From G020350405 sp964513655 (GTDB lineage Bacteria > Planctomycetota > Phycisphaerae > Sedimentisphaerales > Anaerobacaceae): a DNA stretch of 64,000 nucleotides. Below are positions 43,774 through 52,762 of this stretch, in pieces. Numbering within the stretch: the stretch's first letter is position 1; each line of letters starts with the position of its first letter. Position numbers and translations under genes: made by a program. The notes under the pieces are model-generated. The model was not told the DNA's origin. It saw only the letters and a program-made list of their open reading frames with translations, and ran no database searches. The stretch spans positions 70,529 through 134,528 of the forward strand of contig CAZENQ010000001.1 in NCBI GenBank assembly GCA_964513655.1, written 5' to 3'.

Positions 43774-45426
43774 TCAACCGCCCGCTGCGGAGCTGGTCAA
43801 ATCGAAGATTAGATAGGTATACATGCCTGCTCTTACGAACTTGCCGTCTTTTGTAGCTTGTCCATCGCGGCCGGGGATTTGTTGGTACTTATATTGTTTG
43901 GTTAATTCTCTTATGAGGGATGCCGTGTAGTTTGTGAAGGGGACCAGATAGTATGGGTATTGTCCGGTGGCGGCGTAGACCTGGACTTGTTTTAGTGTTC
44001 TTGCGGGGACGATTTCTCTGTCGAGATACCAGGCGTATTCGGGGCGATAGTGAGGGCCCTTAACGGGGTGTTGGTTAACTACAAGGTCCTCAAAGCTTAG
44101 GAGAGCTCTGTCGGGTGGAATCTTTTTATTCAGGTCTTTGAACATTTCTATTTTGGCGGGCTGCTGCCAACGGATGTTGTAGTAGAAGTTTGTCCCTCTT
44201 GCGCAGGATATGAATATTATTGCCACAAGGACGACGACAGCCGCGTTGGCCGCCCAGCGATTTGCTTTGCTGATGATGTCTTTTGCGAGCATGATGGCCA
44301 GGGCCACAGCTATGGCGATAAAGGGCACCAGAGGACCTTCCCAGAACTGGTGTCTCCAGAGTGCGCCTCTCAGCAGGAACAGCTGAAATATCGCGGGCAT
44401 AAGGAAAAGCCAGAACTGGGGAAAGCGTCTTCGGGTATGCGTGCTTTGCTTTTCGGGGCTCGGGGCAGCAAACACATACAACTGGCCCAGGGTCAGATAC
44501 CCGATTGCTATAATCAAGACGGGCACGGTGAAGTTGATGACTGCGAACTCCCAGAGCTTAGCGAACCAGGTGCCCCATAGAAATTCGGGCATTTCACCTT
44601 TGGCGGCGCGCCACTGATACAGCGAGTATATTTTTTTCAGGTCCCAGCCGTGACCTGCAGCCATTATTGAAAAGTCTATAATCAGACTTGACAGTGGGGC
44701 GAGGATTAGGATGGCCAGCAGGGTCTTTTGTGGGAGCTGTTTGCGGCGGATGCAGCGGACGATGTAATGGATTCCGATGGCGGCGGCGTAGAAAAGACCC
44801 TCCCATCTTAACTGGAGCACCAGGAAAAGAGATACAGCCAGCCCCCACTTGTACCAGGTTTTGGGCTTTGGTTCGTCCTTGAGGCAGCCGAGTACGGCGA
44901 GATAGAACCAGACAGCCAGGAGGCTTACCAGGTTTAGCGGTGTCATCCAGGCCTGGTACCAGAAGTAGCCGGTGATAGGGAAGATGGCGTACAGGAGTCC
45001 GGCAAGCAGGGCGGTCTTTTCGTCGAGCAGGCCGCGCATTATTTTGAGAAAGACAAGAAGGCTAAGTACGGCTTTTATTATTCCTCCTATACGAATGCCT
45101 CTTTCATTGACGCCGAATATGGCCATATCCAGCGCAGGCACGAACAGGCCGAGCTGGGGGTGGTCGAGGGAGCGATTCGGGTTTTCACGCGGCGGATTGC
45201 CGACGGCCCAGACGGCGAGTCCCTTTGTATATGACAGGTCGTATTTCAGGTAGCACCTGGCCCGCCAGGCCATAGCGGCTTCGCCCCAGCTGTGCAGGCC
45301 GTAGAAGGGTCGGTCGATATCGCGGGCCATTATTGAGGCGAACAGGACGGCGAGCAAGCCGGCGGCGAGCCAGAAATAGCCGGGCTTGGTCTCGGGAGCC
45401 GGAATTTGATTTTCGTGTTTTTTCAT
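43774..45426 (-). CDS. GT-C glycosyltransferase, family 39-like
   Basis: 550 residues with about ten membrane helices. The first periplasmic loop has an acidic-aromatic pattern (RPFYGLHSWGEAA), and a later one (RPEYAWYLDREIV) precedes a C-terminal soluble part. This matches GT-C transferases that use lipid-phosphate sugars, such as ArnT/PMT. The precise donor and acceptor are not visible. The gene lies convergent with the flippase-like gene (27 bp between stops) and 11 bp after the methyltransferase gene on its own strand. The minus-strand gene is G-rich on the plus strand, the opposite of the GT-C gene at 47858-49414. Confidence 0.82.
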   Translation of the reverse strand: MKKHENQIPAPETKPGYFWLAAGLLAVLFASIMARDIDRPFYGLHSWGEAAMAWRARCYLKYDLSYTKGLAVWAVGNPPRENPNRSLDHPQLGLFVPALDMAIFGVNERGIRIGGIIKAVLSLLVFLKIMRGLLDEKTALLAGLLYAIFPITGYFWYQAWMTPLNLVSLLAVWFYLAVLGCLKDEPKPKTWYKWGLAVSLFLVLQLRWEGLFYAAAIGIHYIVRCIRRKQLPQKTLLAILILAPLSSLIIDFSIMAAGHGWDLKKIYSLYQWRAAKGEMPEFLWGTWFAKLWEFAVINFTVPVLIIAIGYLTLGQLYVFAAPSPEKQSTHTRRRFPQFWLFLMPAIFQLFLLRGALWRHQFWEGPLVPFIAIAVALAIMLAKDIISKANRWAANAAVVVLVAIIFISCARGTNFYYNIRWQQPAKIEMFKDLNKKIPPDRALLSFEDLVVNQHPVKGPHYRPEYAWYLDREIVPARTLKQVQVYAATGQYPYYLVPFTNYTASLIRELTKQYKYQQIPGRDGQATKDGKFVRAGMYTYLIFDLTSSAAGG

Positions 45427-45437
45427 AAAATCGGCTT

Positions 45438-46139
45438 TTAGTTCTGGTCCTTTTGAGCTATTACAAAGTTGGTCATTCCCAAAGGCTGTTTGAAGTTGAA
45501 CAGTCTTAGAAGCGGCAGAGCAAAAGCTGGTGTTTTGTTGGGGACAATCATACCGTATGAGAAGGAAGTTACAACCCGCAAGTTGTTTTCAGTTACTAAA
45601 TTTCTGAGATAGGACAGTGAAAATTTAAGGGCTTTGCGTTCCTGCTTGACCAGGGAGGAAAACAAGAACATCAGAGGGTTGTTTCTATTCGGTTCGAGGA
45701 TTATGACATATTTTTTTGAGACCCGTCTCATTTCCTGTATTACTTTTGCCATGTCTTCAACGTGGTGCAATAGTGCGTGGCAGAAGGCGACGTCGAAGGA
45801 GTTGTCGTCGAACTTCAGGTCATCGGCGCTCATGAGGGATGTTTTTTTGACGGGGTTGATTTCCAACATTTTTTCAGAGTAGTCTACGCCGTGGACGTCG
45901 CAAATCCTGTCGAAATAGTATGTGAAAAATCCGTTGCCGCAGCCGACGTCCAGGAGTCGGGTCTGGGGTGTCAGGTCGACGTATTGACGCAGCAGGTCAA
46001 TCTTGGGGAGGATATATTCTGCTATGACGGGGTGTTCGGGGGGTCTTCTCTTTGTTAGCTGTTTTCTTTCCCAATAGTCTTTCTGGTGCATTTCAGGGGC
46101 GTTGTTGATATTAGTATTCATTTTATTCTGTGTGGACAT
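45438..46139 (-). CDS. Class I SAM-dependent methyltransferase
   Basis: 233 residues from the ATG at 46139. The SAM-binding motif LLDVGCGNGFF (motif I), DVAFCHALLHHVEDM (motif IV) and VIILEPNRNNPL are clear. It probably methylates a sugar or lipid intermediate of the neighbouring glycan pathway, which is inferred from context. It ends 11 bp upstream of the GT-C gene. A longer frame begins with TTG at 46169. Confidence 0.85.
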   Translation of the reverse strand: MSTQNKMNTNINNAPEMHQKDYWERKQLTKRRPPEHPVIAEYILPKIDLLRQYVDLTPQTRLLDVGCGNGFFTYYFDRICDVHGVDYSEKMLEINPVKKTSLMSADDLKFDDNSFDVAFCHALLHHVEDMAKVIQEMRRVSKKYVIILEPNRNNPLMFLFSSLVKQERKALKFSLSYLRNLVTENNLRVVTSFSYGMIVPNKTPAFALPLLRLFNFKQPLGMTNFVIAQKDQN

Positions 46140-46275
46140 TACTCTTTGAATCAGCGGACTATTACGCAATCATAATGGTTAAGATATCGGCTGTAAAGGC
46201 GTATCGGAGCAATTAAAATCTCAGGAAAGGGTATTCGGGGTTCGGCGGATAGTCTTGGGTTTGGCTGAAATCTTC

Positions 46276-46303
46276 TTGACAATCAGGCGGGGGAGTATAT
46301 AAT
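46276..46303 (+). promoter_or_regulatory. Consensus sigma-70-type promoter before paralogue C
   Basis: TTGACA (46276-46281) and TATAAT (46298-46303) are both exact consensus boxes with a 16-bp spacer (GC-rich, GGGGG). The start codon of the GLUG gene is about 120 bp downstream, leaving a leader that contains AATGTTAAT and a GAAAGGG ribosome-binding site. Confidence 0.7.
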
Positions 46304-46424
46304 TGTTTTTAACTTTGGCAGATTTGGCAAGGCGTGGATAAGGAGGCCAAATGCGGTTTATTAGTCCAATTTGGTGGTGTTTTCGCGGAAAGTAAATGTT
46401 AATTTTTTTTGAAAGGGTAGAAAG

Positions 46425-47795
46425 ATGATACGTGGAGTGAAAAAAGTGGAAGTTTTTTTTGTGGGGGTGTTGGGCGTTTTGGTATTGTGCAGTTTGGCTA
46501 CGGCCATGGACGGCAGCGGCACGGAGGCGGACCCTTACGTTATCACAAATGCGACGGAGCTTCAGGCGATGAGAGGCGATTTGGGTGCGTGCTACGTGTT
46601 GGGTAATGATATAGATGCGTGTGATACGCGGACGTGGAACGGCGGGGCGGGGTTTGAGCCGGTCGGCAGTGACCCCAATGGCTTTACGGGTAAATTTGAC
46701 GGGCAGGGGAATACAGTAACTGGTCTGTATATTAACCGACCTTCAGATGACCGTGTTGGTTTGTTTGGCTATCTTACCGGAGGCGCTGAAATCCAGAATG
46801 TAGGCTTGGTAGATGTTGATATAACAGCTTACGGGGGCAGCGGCTCTCTGGTAGGCGCCAGCAATGGTTCGAGTATCTTCCGCTGCTGGGTATCGGGGAC
46901 GGTCAGAGGGACAAGTTTGATCCAAGCTCCATTGGGAGGTTTGGTTGGCGGCAACATAAATGGTTCATTTATGTCTCAGTGTTTTTCGCTGGCGGATGTT
47001 TATGCCATCAACCCGGGTTCTCCGGCAAACCGGACAGGTGGCCTGGTGGGGCTGAGTAACAAAGGCAGTATCATTTTGGACTGCTACGCACGAGGGAACG
47101 TGACGGCGAAGAACAAGGTTGGCGGTTTGGTCGGCGACAACACGTGGGGTTCTTACGGTGGCTACATAAAGAACTGCTATTCGACGGGACACGTTACTGG
47201 CAGCGGAGGTGGTCTGGTCGGGTATAACTGGATGAGCGGGGTCACGTACGATAGTTGCTGGGACAAGCAGACTTCGGGCAAGACTTCAAGTCACGGCGGG
47301 GCAGGAAGGACGACTGCACAGATGATGCAGATGGAGACCTTTGCGGGCTGGGACTTTGATGAGGTGTGGGGGATTGTTGAGGGCGAGACGTATCCGTTCT
47401 TGTTGTGGGAGCTGAGCGGTGTTGAGCTTGCTATTGCGCGTCTCGAAGGTGCGATTGGCAAGAAAGCGGCGGCGCTTGAGGCACTTGACGGGGCTTTGGA
47501 GCAGGAAGACGAGGCTTATGTGCTTCTTGAGGAGGTGCTTGCGAGCGGTGATTATGAGGGGCTGAGCAAGCGTGATATAGCGGCGTCGCAGCGGAAGATT
47601 GAATCTGCGATTAGACGTCAGGAGCGGTCGAAGCGAGTGGTTCAGGGCAGCATTGAAGAGCTGGAGGATGCGCTTTTGTCTTTAGGCTGGGAACCTGAGC
47701 CAGAGCCTAACGAGCCGGAACCGGAGCCGAATGAGCCTGAGCCTAATGTGCCGGTTCCAAGGAAGCTGTTAAAAGGGTCCCGTGGGCGGCGTTAA
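46425..47795 (+). CDS. Exported GLUG-repeat protein with helical module (paralogue C)
   Basis: 456 residues with a signal peptide (VFFVGVLGVLVLCSLATA). Residues about 30-290 hold GLUG-type beta-helix repeats (VGLFGYLTGG, GGLVGGNINGS, GGLVGLSNKGS, GGLVGDNTWGS, GGGLVGYNWMSG), followed by the helical module that is also present in paralogues A and B (GALEQEDEAYVLLEEVL, LSKRDIAASQRKI, RRQERSKRVV, SIEELEDALLSLG). The tail is an Asn-Glu-Pro repeat plus KLLKGSRGRR. The swapped N-terminal domain shows that the module is a mobile, separately inherited unit. Extracellular or surface location inferred. Confidence 0.85.
   Translation: MIRGVKKVEVFFVGVLGVLVLCSLATAMDGSGTEADPYVITNATELQAMRGDLGACYVLGNDIDACDTRTWNGGAGFEPVGSDPNGFTGKFDGQGNTVTGLYINRPSDDRVGLFGYLTGGAEIQNVGLVDVDITAYGGSGSLVGASNGSSIFRCWVSGTVRGTSLIQAPLGGLVGGNINGSFMSQCFSLADVYAINPGSPANRTGGLVGLSNKGSIILDCYARGNVTAKNKVGGLVGDNTWGSYGGYIKNCYSTGHVTGSGGGLVGYNWMSGVTYDSCWDKQTSGKTSSHGGAGRTTAQMMQMETFAGWDFDEVWGIVEGETYPFLLWELSGVELAIARLEGAIGKKAAALEALDGALEQEDEAYVLLEEVLASGDYEGLSKRDIAASQRKIESAIRRQERSKRVVQGSIEELEDALLSLGWEPEPEPNEPEPEPNEPEPNVPVPRKLLKGSRGRR
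47631..47718. repeat. 88-bp inverted copy shared with 41342-41429
   Basis: Reverse-complement partner of the tract in paralogue B; 87 of 88 bases identical. The two copies face each other across about 6.2 kb. Confidence 0.85.
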
Positions 47796-47857
47796 GGTTA
47801 CCTGCTGACCCAAATTTGTAAGGCACAATTAGGCGACGAATTCGCACAGGACGAGGA

Positions 47858-49414
47858 TTATCTCCGCCCCTTCAGGCCGTAAATCCTCAGCCCGGGGATT
47901 CTCCCGCCGGTTATCTCCGGGTAACCGGATAGCAGTGCGACGTCAACTGGACCGCCGCCCCAGGCAATATAGTAATCTATCTCGTATTCTCTTAACTGCC
48001 TCTCCAACTCCGTCCGGCTGATATCTTTCTTCTGAGCGCCGTAATATCTGCAGTCCAAATAATACGCCATATATAGTGACGCCGCCCAACTGCTGTTCGA
48101 TACAATATGGCGGCCCGGCTCAATAACTTTCTTGAACGCCTGGCTCAAACCATATATCCCCTTACCCATGCCCGCCTTCGCCTTCAAACTCTGCGACGCC
48201 GGGACCACAAACGACAAAAAGAAAACAAATAATAGGGCCCACCTTCTTGTCTTCGTAAAGAAATTACTCTCAAACAACCGGCCGAGCACATACCCACCCA
48301 TCAGCATCAGCAGCATAAAGATGACGTACAGATACCTGTCCCGCACCCAGACCAGACTATACGCCCCGGCCATCAACGCAACAGTTATCGTCGGATAAAG
48401 CACCTCGGCCCGCATCGCCTTTATATTAAACCTCCGCAGCCAGAACAACACATACGCAACGCCTATCGCCAGCACAAGGGGCGAAAACTCCATGCAGAAA
48501 CCGGCGATCTTGCGACCGTGTCTGCCGACAACCTTCATCTGATGCCTAAAATATGACCACAAATCCATCGTCTCCGGCGGCGGCACCTTCACATACGAAG
48601 GGTCTTCCCACACACTTATCGCCGTCTCATTACTCGGCTCCAGGAAACCTATCCAAAGAACCGCTGAACCCTGCGCGCCCGGCGAAGCCGCTGCCCTGTA
48701 CGTTGTCTTACCCGATGTCCCAAACGTCAACTTCCCGTATTTATTGCTTATTAGCCCTATCCATATCCCGCTGATAACTGCGAAAGCGGCCGCACCCGCC
48801 AAAAAATTATGCACAATATTTTTCCTCGCCTCCCCGCTCTCGCTCCGCACAAACCCAAGCACATTTATCACAACAAAATGAGAAATGAAAAAAGGAAACC
48901 CAAAACTCTTCGACAAGTACGCAGCTCCGCCCAGCGCCCCGCATACTACGCCTTTCCTCACCCCTGCCCCATAGTCAGCTCCGAATATTACAGAAAGATA
49001 AAAAAGTATTATGCACGTCAGCAGTCCATCAGGCGTAATGTAAAAAAAACCAAAAGTCAATACTGCCGGAACAGCCGCTAATAATACCACCGTCCGAATC
49101 GACTCGGCCATCTCAAACCTGTAGGATAGCCGCCACAACGCTATGATAGTCACCACCCCAATTCCCAACGACAACACCTTCGTTGCTAATAGAGGCTCTA
49201 TACCCAAATACAAAAACGGCATCAACAACCACGAATAAAGCGGCCCCCAGTACCCGTTAATCGCGCCGCTAAAGTCACCAGCCAAATATTTCTGAGCCAC
49301 CGAAATATAAGATATCCCGTCAGGATTTATCTGATACCGATACTCGCCGACCAGAGACGCCCCTACGATTACGAACACAATCAGAACCAAAACCAAACGC
49401 AAGTCAAATTTCAA
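47858..49414 (-). CDS. GT-C glycosyltransferase, ArnT/PMT-like
   Basis: 518 residues with about ten membrane helices. The first loop has NPDGISYISVAQKYL with the acidic residue used by GT-C enzymes, then GYWGPLYSWLL. The start is TTG at 49414 with AAGGGG upstream. It likely transfers a sugar from a polyprenyl phosphate carrier to an envelope acceptor. It belongs with the two GT2 genes and the methyltransferase to its right (downstream on the plus coordinate axis), all on the minus strand. Confidence 0.82.
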   Translation of the reverse strand: MKFDLRLVLVLIVFVIVGASLVGEYRYQINPDGISYISVAQKYLAGDFSGAINGYWGPLYSWLLMPFLYLGIEPLLATKVLSLGIGVVTIIALWRLSYRFEMAESIRTVVLLAAVPAVLTFGFFYITPDGLLTCIILFYLSVIFGADYGAGVRKGVVCGALGGAAYLSKSFGFPFFISHFVVINVLGFVRSESGEARKNIVHNFLAGAAAFAVISGIWIGLISNKYGKLTFGTSGKTTYRAAASPGAQGSAVLWIGFLEPSNETAISVWEDPSYVKVPPPETMDLWSYFRHQMKVVGRHGRKIAGFCMEFSPLVLAIGVAYVLFWLRRFNIKAMRAEVLYPTITVALMAGAYSLVWVRDRYLYVIFMLLMLMGGYVLGRLFESNFFTKTRRWALLFVFFLSFVVPASQSLKAKAGMGKGIYGLSQAFKKVIEPGRHIVSNSSWAASLYMAYYLDCRYYGAQKKDISRTELERQLREYEIDYYIAWGGGPVDVALLSGYPEITGGRIPGLRIYGLKGRR

Positions 49415-49475
49415 ACCAAACCCCTTACAAGTCCATACTCTTTATCGTGACATCAGAAATCCAAAAGACGCGCCG

Positions 49476-50417
49476 CTAACCGTCACCCTTCCTTGACCTC
49501 GCAAGGAACAAAATCTCTTGCAGAAGCTTTCTGTTCGCGCTCGATAAATCCGCCACTATTCCCAACGTAATAAGACCGAACCCAATCAATAAAAGTATCG
49601 CAGCCAAAATAAGTGACTGTACATGCCCGGAACCATGCTCAGTTAAATAGTAGTACAAAAACCGCACACATATCCCCAAGCCAACAATAATCGGAACAAG
49701 CGAAAGATAAAAGAATGTCCGCAGCGGCTTGTACGTCACATACGACCGCAGAATTATCGAAACCGAACGCCAAAGATATCTCGGCACCGATGATATCAGC
49801 CGCGACTCCCGCGTCTTCGGATTAACCTGTATCGCAACATGCCCGATTCGCATATTCATATGCCCCGCCTGGATAATTGTCTCAAGCGTATACGTGTAAC
49901 GGTTAAAAACCACAAGCTTCGTGGCCGCCTCCGCCGAATAAGCGCGAAACCCGCTCGTCGTATCAGGAACATCAGTGCCGGAGAACTGTCGCACCGCAAA
50001 ACTGCCCAACTGCTGAAGCTTCTTCTTCGTCCACGAAAAATGCTCAATCTCCTCAATAGGCCTCGTCCCGATGACAATGTCCTTTTCACCTTTAATAATC
50101 GGCTCTATCAAATCTTTTATACACTCGGCCTTATACTGATTGTCGCCATCCGTATTAACAACAATGTCCGCCCCTAACTCCAAAGACCTCCCGATGCCGC
50201 GCGCAAACGCCGTCGCCAAACCACGATTGGAGCCGAGACTCAGAACGTGATGCACACCAAGCTCCCGCGCCACCTCCACCGTCCGGTCGCTGCTCCCGTC
50301 GTCTATCACTAAATACTCGATTCTCTCAACCCCCGCCAGTTCCCGCGGAAGGTCACCTATAACAGCGGCAAGCGTCTCTTCCTCGTTGTAACACGGTATT
50401 TGAATTATCAGTTTCAT
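49476..50417 (-). CDS. GT2 glycosyltransferase, dolichol-phosphate-mannose synthase type
   Basis: 313 residues. GT-A features: IPCYNEEETL, LVIDDGSSDRT (the acidic pair), GSNRGLATAFARGI, NTDGDNQY and SGFRAYSAE. Two or three membrane helices at the C-terminus (about residues 235-295) anchor it. Such enzymes load a sugar on polyprenyl phosphate to feed GT-C transferases, like the two nearby. The Asp-x-Asp is present in the TDGDN segment. Confidence 0.9.
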   Translation of the reverse strand: MKLIIQIPCYNEEETLAAVIGDLPRELAGVERIEYLVIDDGSSDRTVEVARELGVHHVLSLGSNRGLATAFARGIGRSLELGADIVVNTDGDNQYKAECIKDLIEPIIKGEKDIVIGTRPIEEIEHFSWTKKKLQQLGSFAVRQFSGTDVPDTTSGFRAYSAEAATKLVVFNRYTYTLETIIQAGHMNMRIGHVAIQVNPKTRESRLISSVPRYLWRSVSIILRSYVTYKPLRTFFYLSLVPIIVGLGICVRFLYYYLTEHGSGHVQSLILAAILLLIGFGLITLGIVADLSSANRKLLQEILFLARSRKGDG

Positions 50418-50536
50418 TACCTGTTCCCTTCCAGCTAACTCAAAATCTGGCCTGAATCTACACCTGTTTCTCCGGCTCCGGCCACATGCACTACACGATG
50501 AAATCTTCGGCTATAAATCCAAAACAACTTAATTAA

Positions 50537-51172
50537 TTACTGCCCTTGCCTCAGCTCCGCCAATACAATCATCCACGGCAGCGGACAACGCACCTCCTTT
50601 ACCTCGGCATATCCACCTACCCACCGCACAAAATCTCGCCTCGTCCAATGCTGCAGATGGTCCGGCGTATTGCCTAACCTGCTAAGGTACGCACCCCGAA
50701 CTATATTTAGCACGCGCCATACCGGCTCCCGTGGCACGCTGACCACCAGCCACCGCCGACACACTCGAACCAATTCTCGAATACCTTTATCAGGCTCACT
50801 CAAATGCTCTAATACCTCCGAACACATAACCGTATCAAATGACTTATCGTCAAACGGCAACTCATAGATCGAGCCTTCAACCTGCTCAAGCTCCGGCGCA
50901 ATCTCCGACATCCTCTCAAAATATGCAGCATTCGGCTCAACCGCCACCACACCACGCCGCTTAACCTCTGGCGGCAAAAACATATACGCGTCACCAGCTC
51001 CGGCCCCCACGTCCAGCAGCTTCCCCTCCGTCATATCAAGAATCTCACCCAACTTGCTAAAGAAATTCCGAACCAGATAACGGCTAATCGGATTACGACT
51101 CGAATACTTTTCACGAGACGGCTGGTCACCACCCTGTTGACCTGACGAGCACCTCTCTGTACAGCTATCCAT
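50537..51172 (-). CDS. SAM-dependent methyltransferase
   Basis: 211 residues. Motif I is LLDVGAGAGDAYMF, followed by VVAVEPN and CSEVLEHLSEPDKGIRELVRV. The N-terminus has a variable Ser/Gly/Gln segment that may be an artefact of the start choice. It is 119 bp upstream of the GT2 gene on the same strand. Substrate inferred to be an envelope-glycan precursor. Confidence 0.85.
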   Translation of the reverse strand: MDSCTERCSSGQQGGDQPSREKYSSRNPISRYLVRNFFSKLGEILDMTEGKLLDVGAGAGDAYMFLPPEVKRRGVVAVEPNAAYFERMSEIAPELEQVEGSIYELPFDDKSFDTVMCSEVLEHLSEPDKGIRELVRVCRRWLVVSVPREPVWRVLNIVRGAYLSRLGNTPDHLQHWTRRDFVRWVGGYAEVKEVRCPLPWMIVLAELRQGQ

Positions 51173-51294
51173 CTGATACTTCCGAAACTTTAACGAAACA
51201 AAAGCTCAGCGCTCAACCGCAAATTTATTTCTTGCTTCGCTGAGCCTTTCGCCAAATAGGATAGCCCCTCCCGGCAGAACCTGCAAGAATTTAC

Positions 51295-52710
51295 TCAACC
51301 GGGCAGCAATAGCCTCAGCCCAACCCGGGCCTTCCCCCAAAATTCCTTAAACGACCGAACCGCAAGCACCTGCCGGATAAGTCTGCTCGGCCGAGTATAA
51401 AACACCCGATAAGCCCGCTGTCGCATCTCCTCCAATTCCTCCTGTGTGAAGTTTTCCGTCCAGGCCGGTGGCTGAAAATCCTCGTCCGGATTCGCCGCAA
51501 ATTCCCGCCAGTAGTCACGCTCAAAGATCCCTTGCTCCAGACCCATACGGTATAGCTCCGTCCCCGGAAAAGGAGTCGTCACCGCAATGTGTGCGTAGTC
51601 CGCACGACACTTGCGAATAAAATCCATCGTCATATCAATATCTTCCTGAGTCTCCGTCGGATTGCCCAGCATAAAATAAGACAGACTCGTTATCCCGTAC
51701 TTCCGACACAAATCAAACGCCTCATGCGCCTGCTCGACCGTAATGCCCTTCTTAATTATCTTCAGGATTCGTGGACTGCCGCTCTCAACACCGATGTGGG
51801 CCCGCGCAACGCCCGCCTCTTTCATCGCCTTGACAACCTCCGCATCCAGAGTATTTGCCCTGGCGCGAACGTCCCATTGGACATCTAACCCGCGCTTCTT
51901 TATCTCATCTCGAATATCAAATATCCGCTCACGCCTGATTGTAAACGTATCGTCATAAAGAAAAATCTCGTGCACGCCGTGCTTCACACAATCTTCCATC
52001 TCATCCACCACGTTGCCGGCGCTTCGATACCGAAACGCCTTGCCCAGATGCGGCCGGTCACAGAAGATACACTTCATCGGACAGCCCCTGCTCGTCATCG
52101 CCGTCGTAACCGGGTTGCGCTTCGCCAACACCGACCAGTAAAGCGAACTGTCTATCAAATCCCGCGCGGGCTGTGGCAGCTCATCTAAATTCGCCTCCAG
52201 CGGCCGCGCCTCTTTAGTGCTCACCTCACCGTTGCGCATCACGGCCACACCACGCACCTTGCTTATGTCGCCGCCATCCGATAGCGCGTTTACCATCTCC
52301 GCAAACGCCCGCTCCCCCTCACCCAATACCAGCGAGTCCACCCCTTCTATCGAAAGTGTCTCCTCCGGATACAAATTCACGTGCGGCCCGCCTAAACTCA
52401 CATGAGATTCAGGACACACCGACTTCGCCGTTCGTACCGTCGCAATAGCATCGATAACAGTAAACGTCATTGCCTGAATGCCTACAACGTCGGGCTGCAC
52501 CTCCGCAATACGTCCCCCTATCCCCTCCTGCCCCAGACCCAATGCCGGCGCATCAAGCAGCCCAACCTCTGCATCCGTCCACGCCTTAAGACCCGCAGCA
52601 ACATAAAGCAGACCCAGCGGCGGGTACATTCCCGTCTCAGTGTCCACGCTCTTCGGAACGTTCGTCCGAATCATATGTTCGTGTGGAGGACGAATCAGAA
52701 GGACCTTCAT
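51295..52710 (-). CDS. B12-binding-domain radical-SAM protein
   Basis: 471 residues from the ATG at 52710. The N-terminal domain (DVVGIQAMTFTV, SLGGPHVNLYPEE, DSLVLGEGE) is cobalamin-binding-like but lacks the DxHxxG base-off histidine. The radical-SAM cluster is RGCPMKCIFCDRP (CxxxCxxC at about residues 210-217), then a TIM-barrel core (GVESGSPRILKIIKKG). Proteins of this type often carry out methylations or rearrangements in lipid or antibiotic pathways. It sits between a methyltransferase and a GT2 gene. Confidence 0.87.
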   Translation of the reverse strand: MKVLLIRPPHEHMIRTNVPKSVDTETGMYPPLGLLYVAAGLKAWTDAEVGLLDAPALGLGQEGIGGRIAEVQPDVVGIQAMTFTVIDAIATVRTAKSVCPESHVSLGGPHVNLYPEETLSIEGVDSLVLGEGERAFAEMVNALSDGGDISKVRGVAVMRNGEVSTKEARPLEANLDELPQPARDLIDSSLYWSVLAKRNPVTTAMTSRGCPMKCIFCDRPHLGKAFRYRSAGNVVDEMEDCVKHGVHEIFLYDDTFTIRRERIFDIRDEIKKRGLDVQWDVRARANTLDAEVVKAMKEAGVARAHIGVESGSPRILKIIKKGITVEQAHEAFDLCRKYGITSLSYFMLGNPTETQEDIDMTMDFIRKCRADYAHIAVTTPFPGTELYRMGLEQGIFERDYWREFAANPDEDFQPPAWTENFTQEELEEMRQRAYRVFYTRPSRLIRQVLAVRSFKEFWGKARVGLRLLLPG

Positions 52711-52762
52711 CACATACCCTCGAATAATACCTCTGTATCTACGCCCGAATGCAAAGTTCTGT

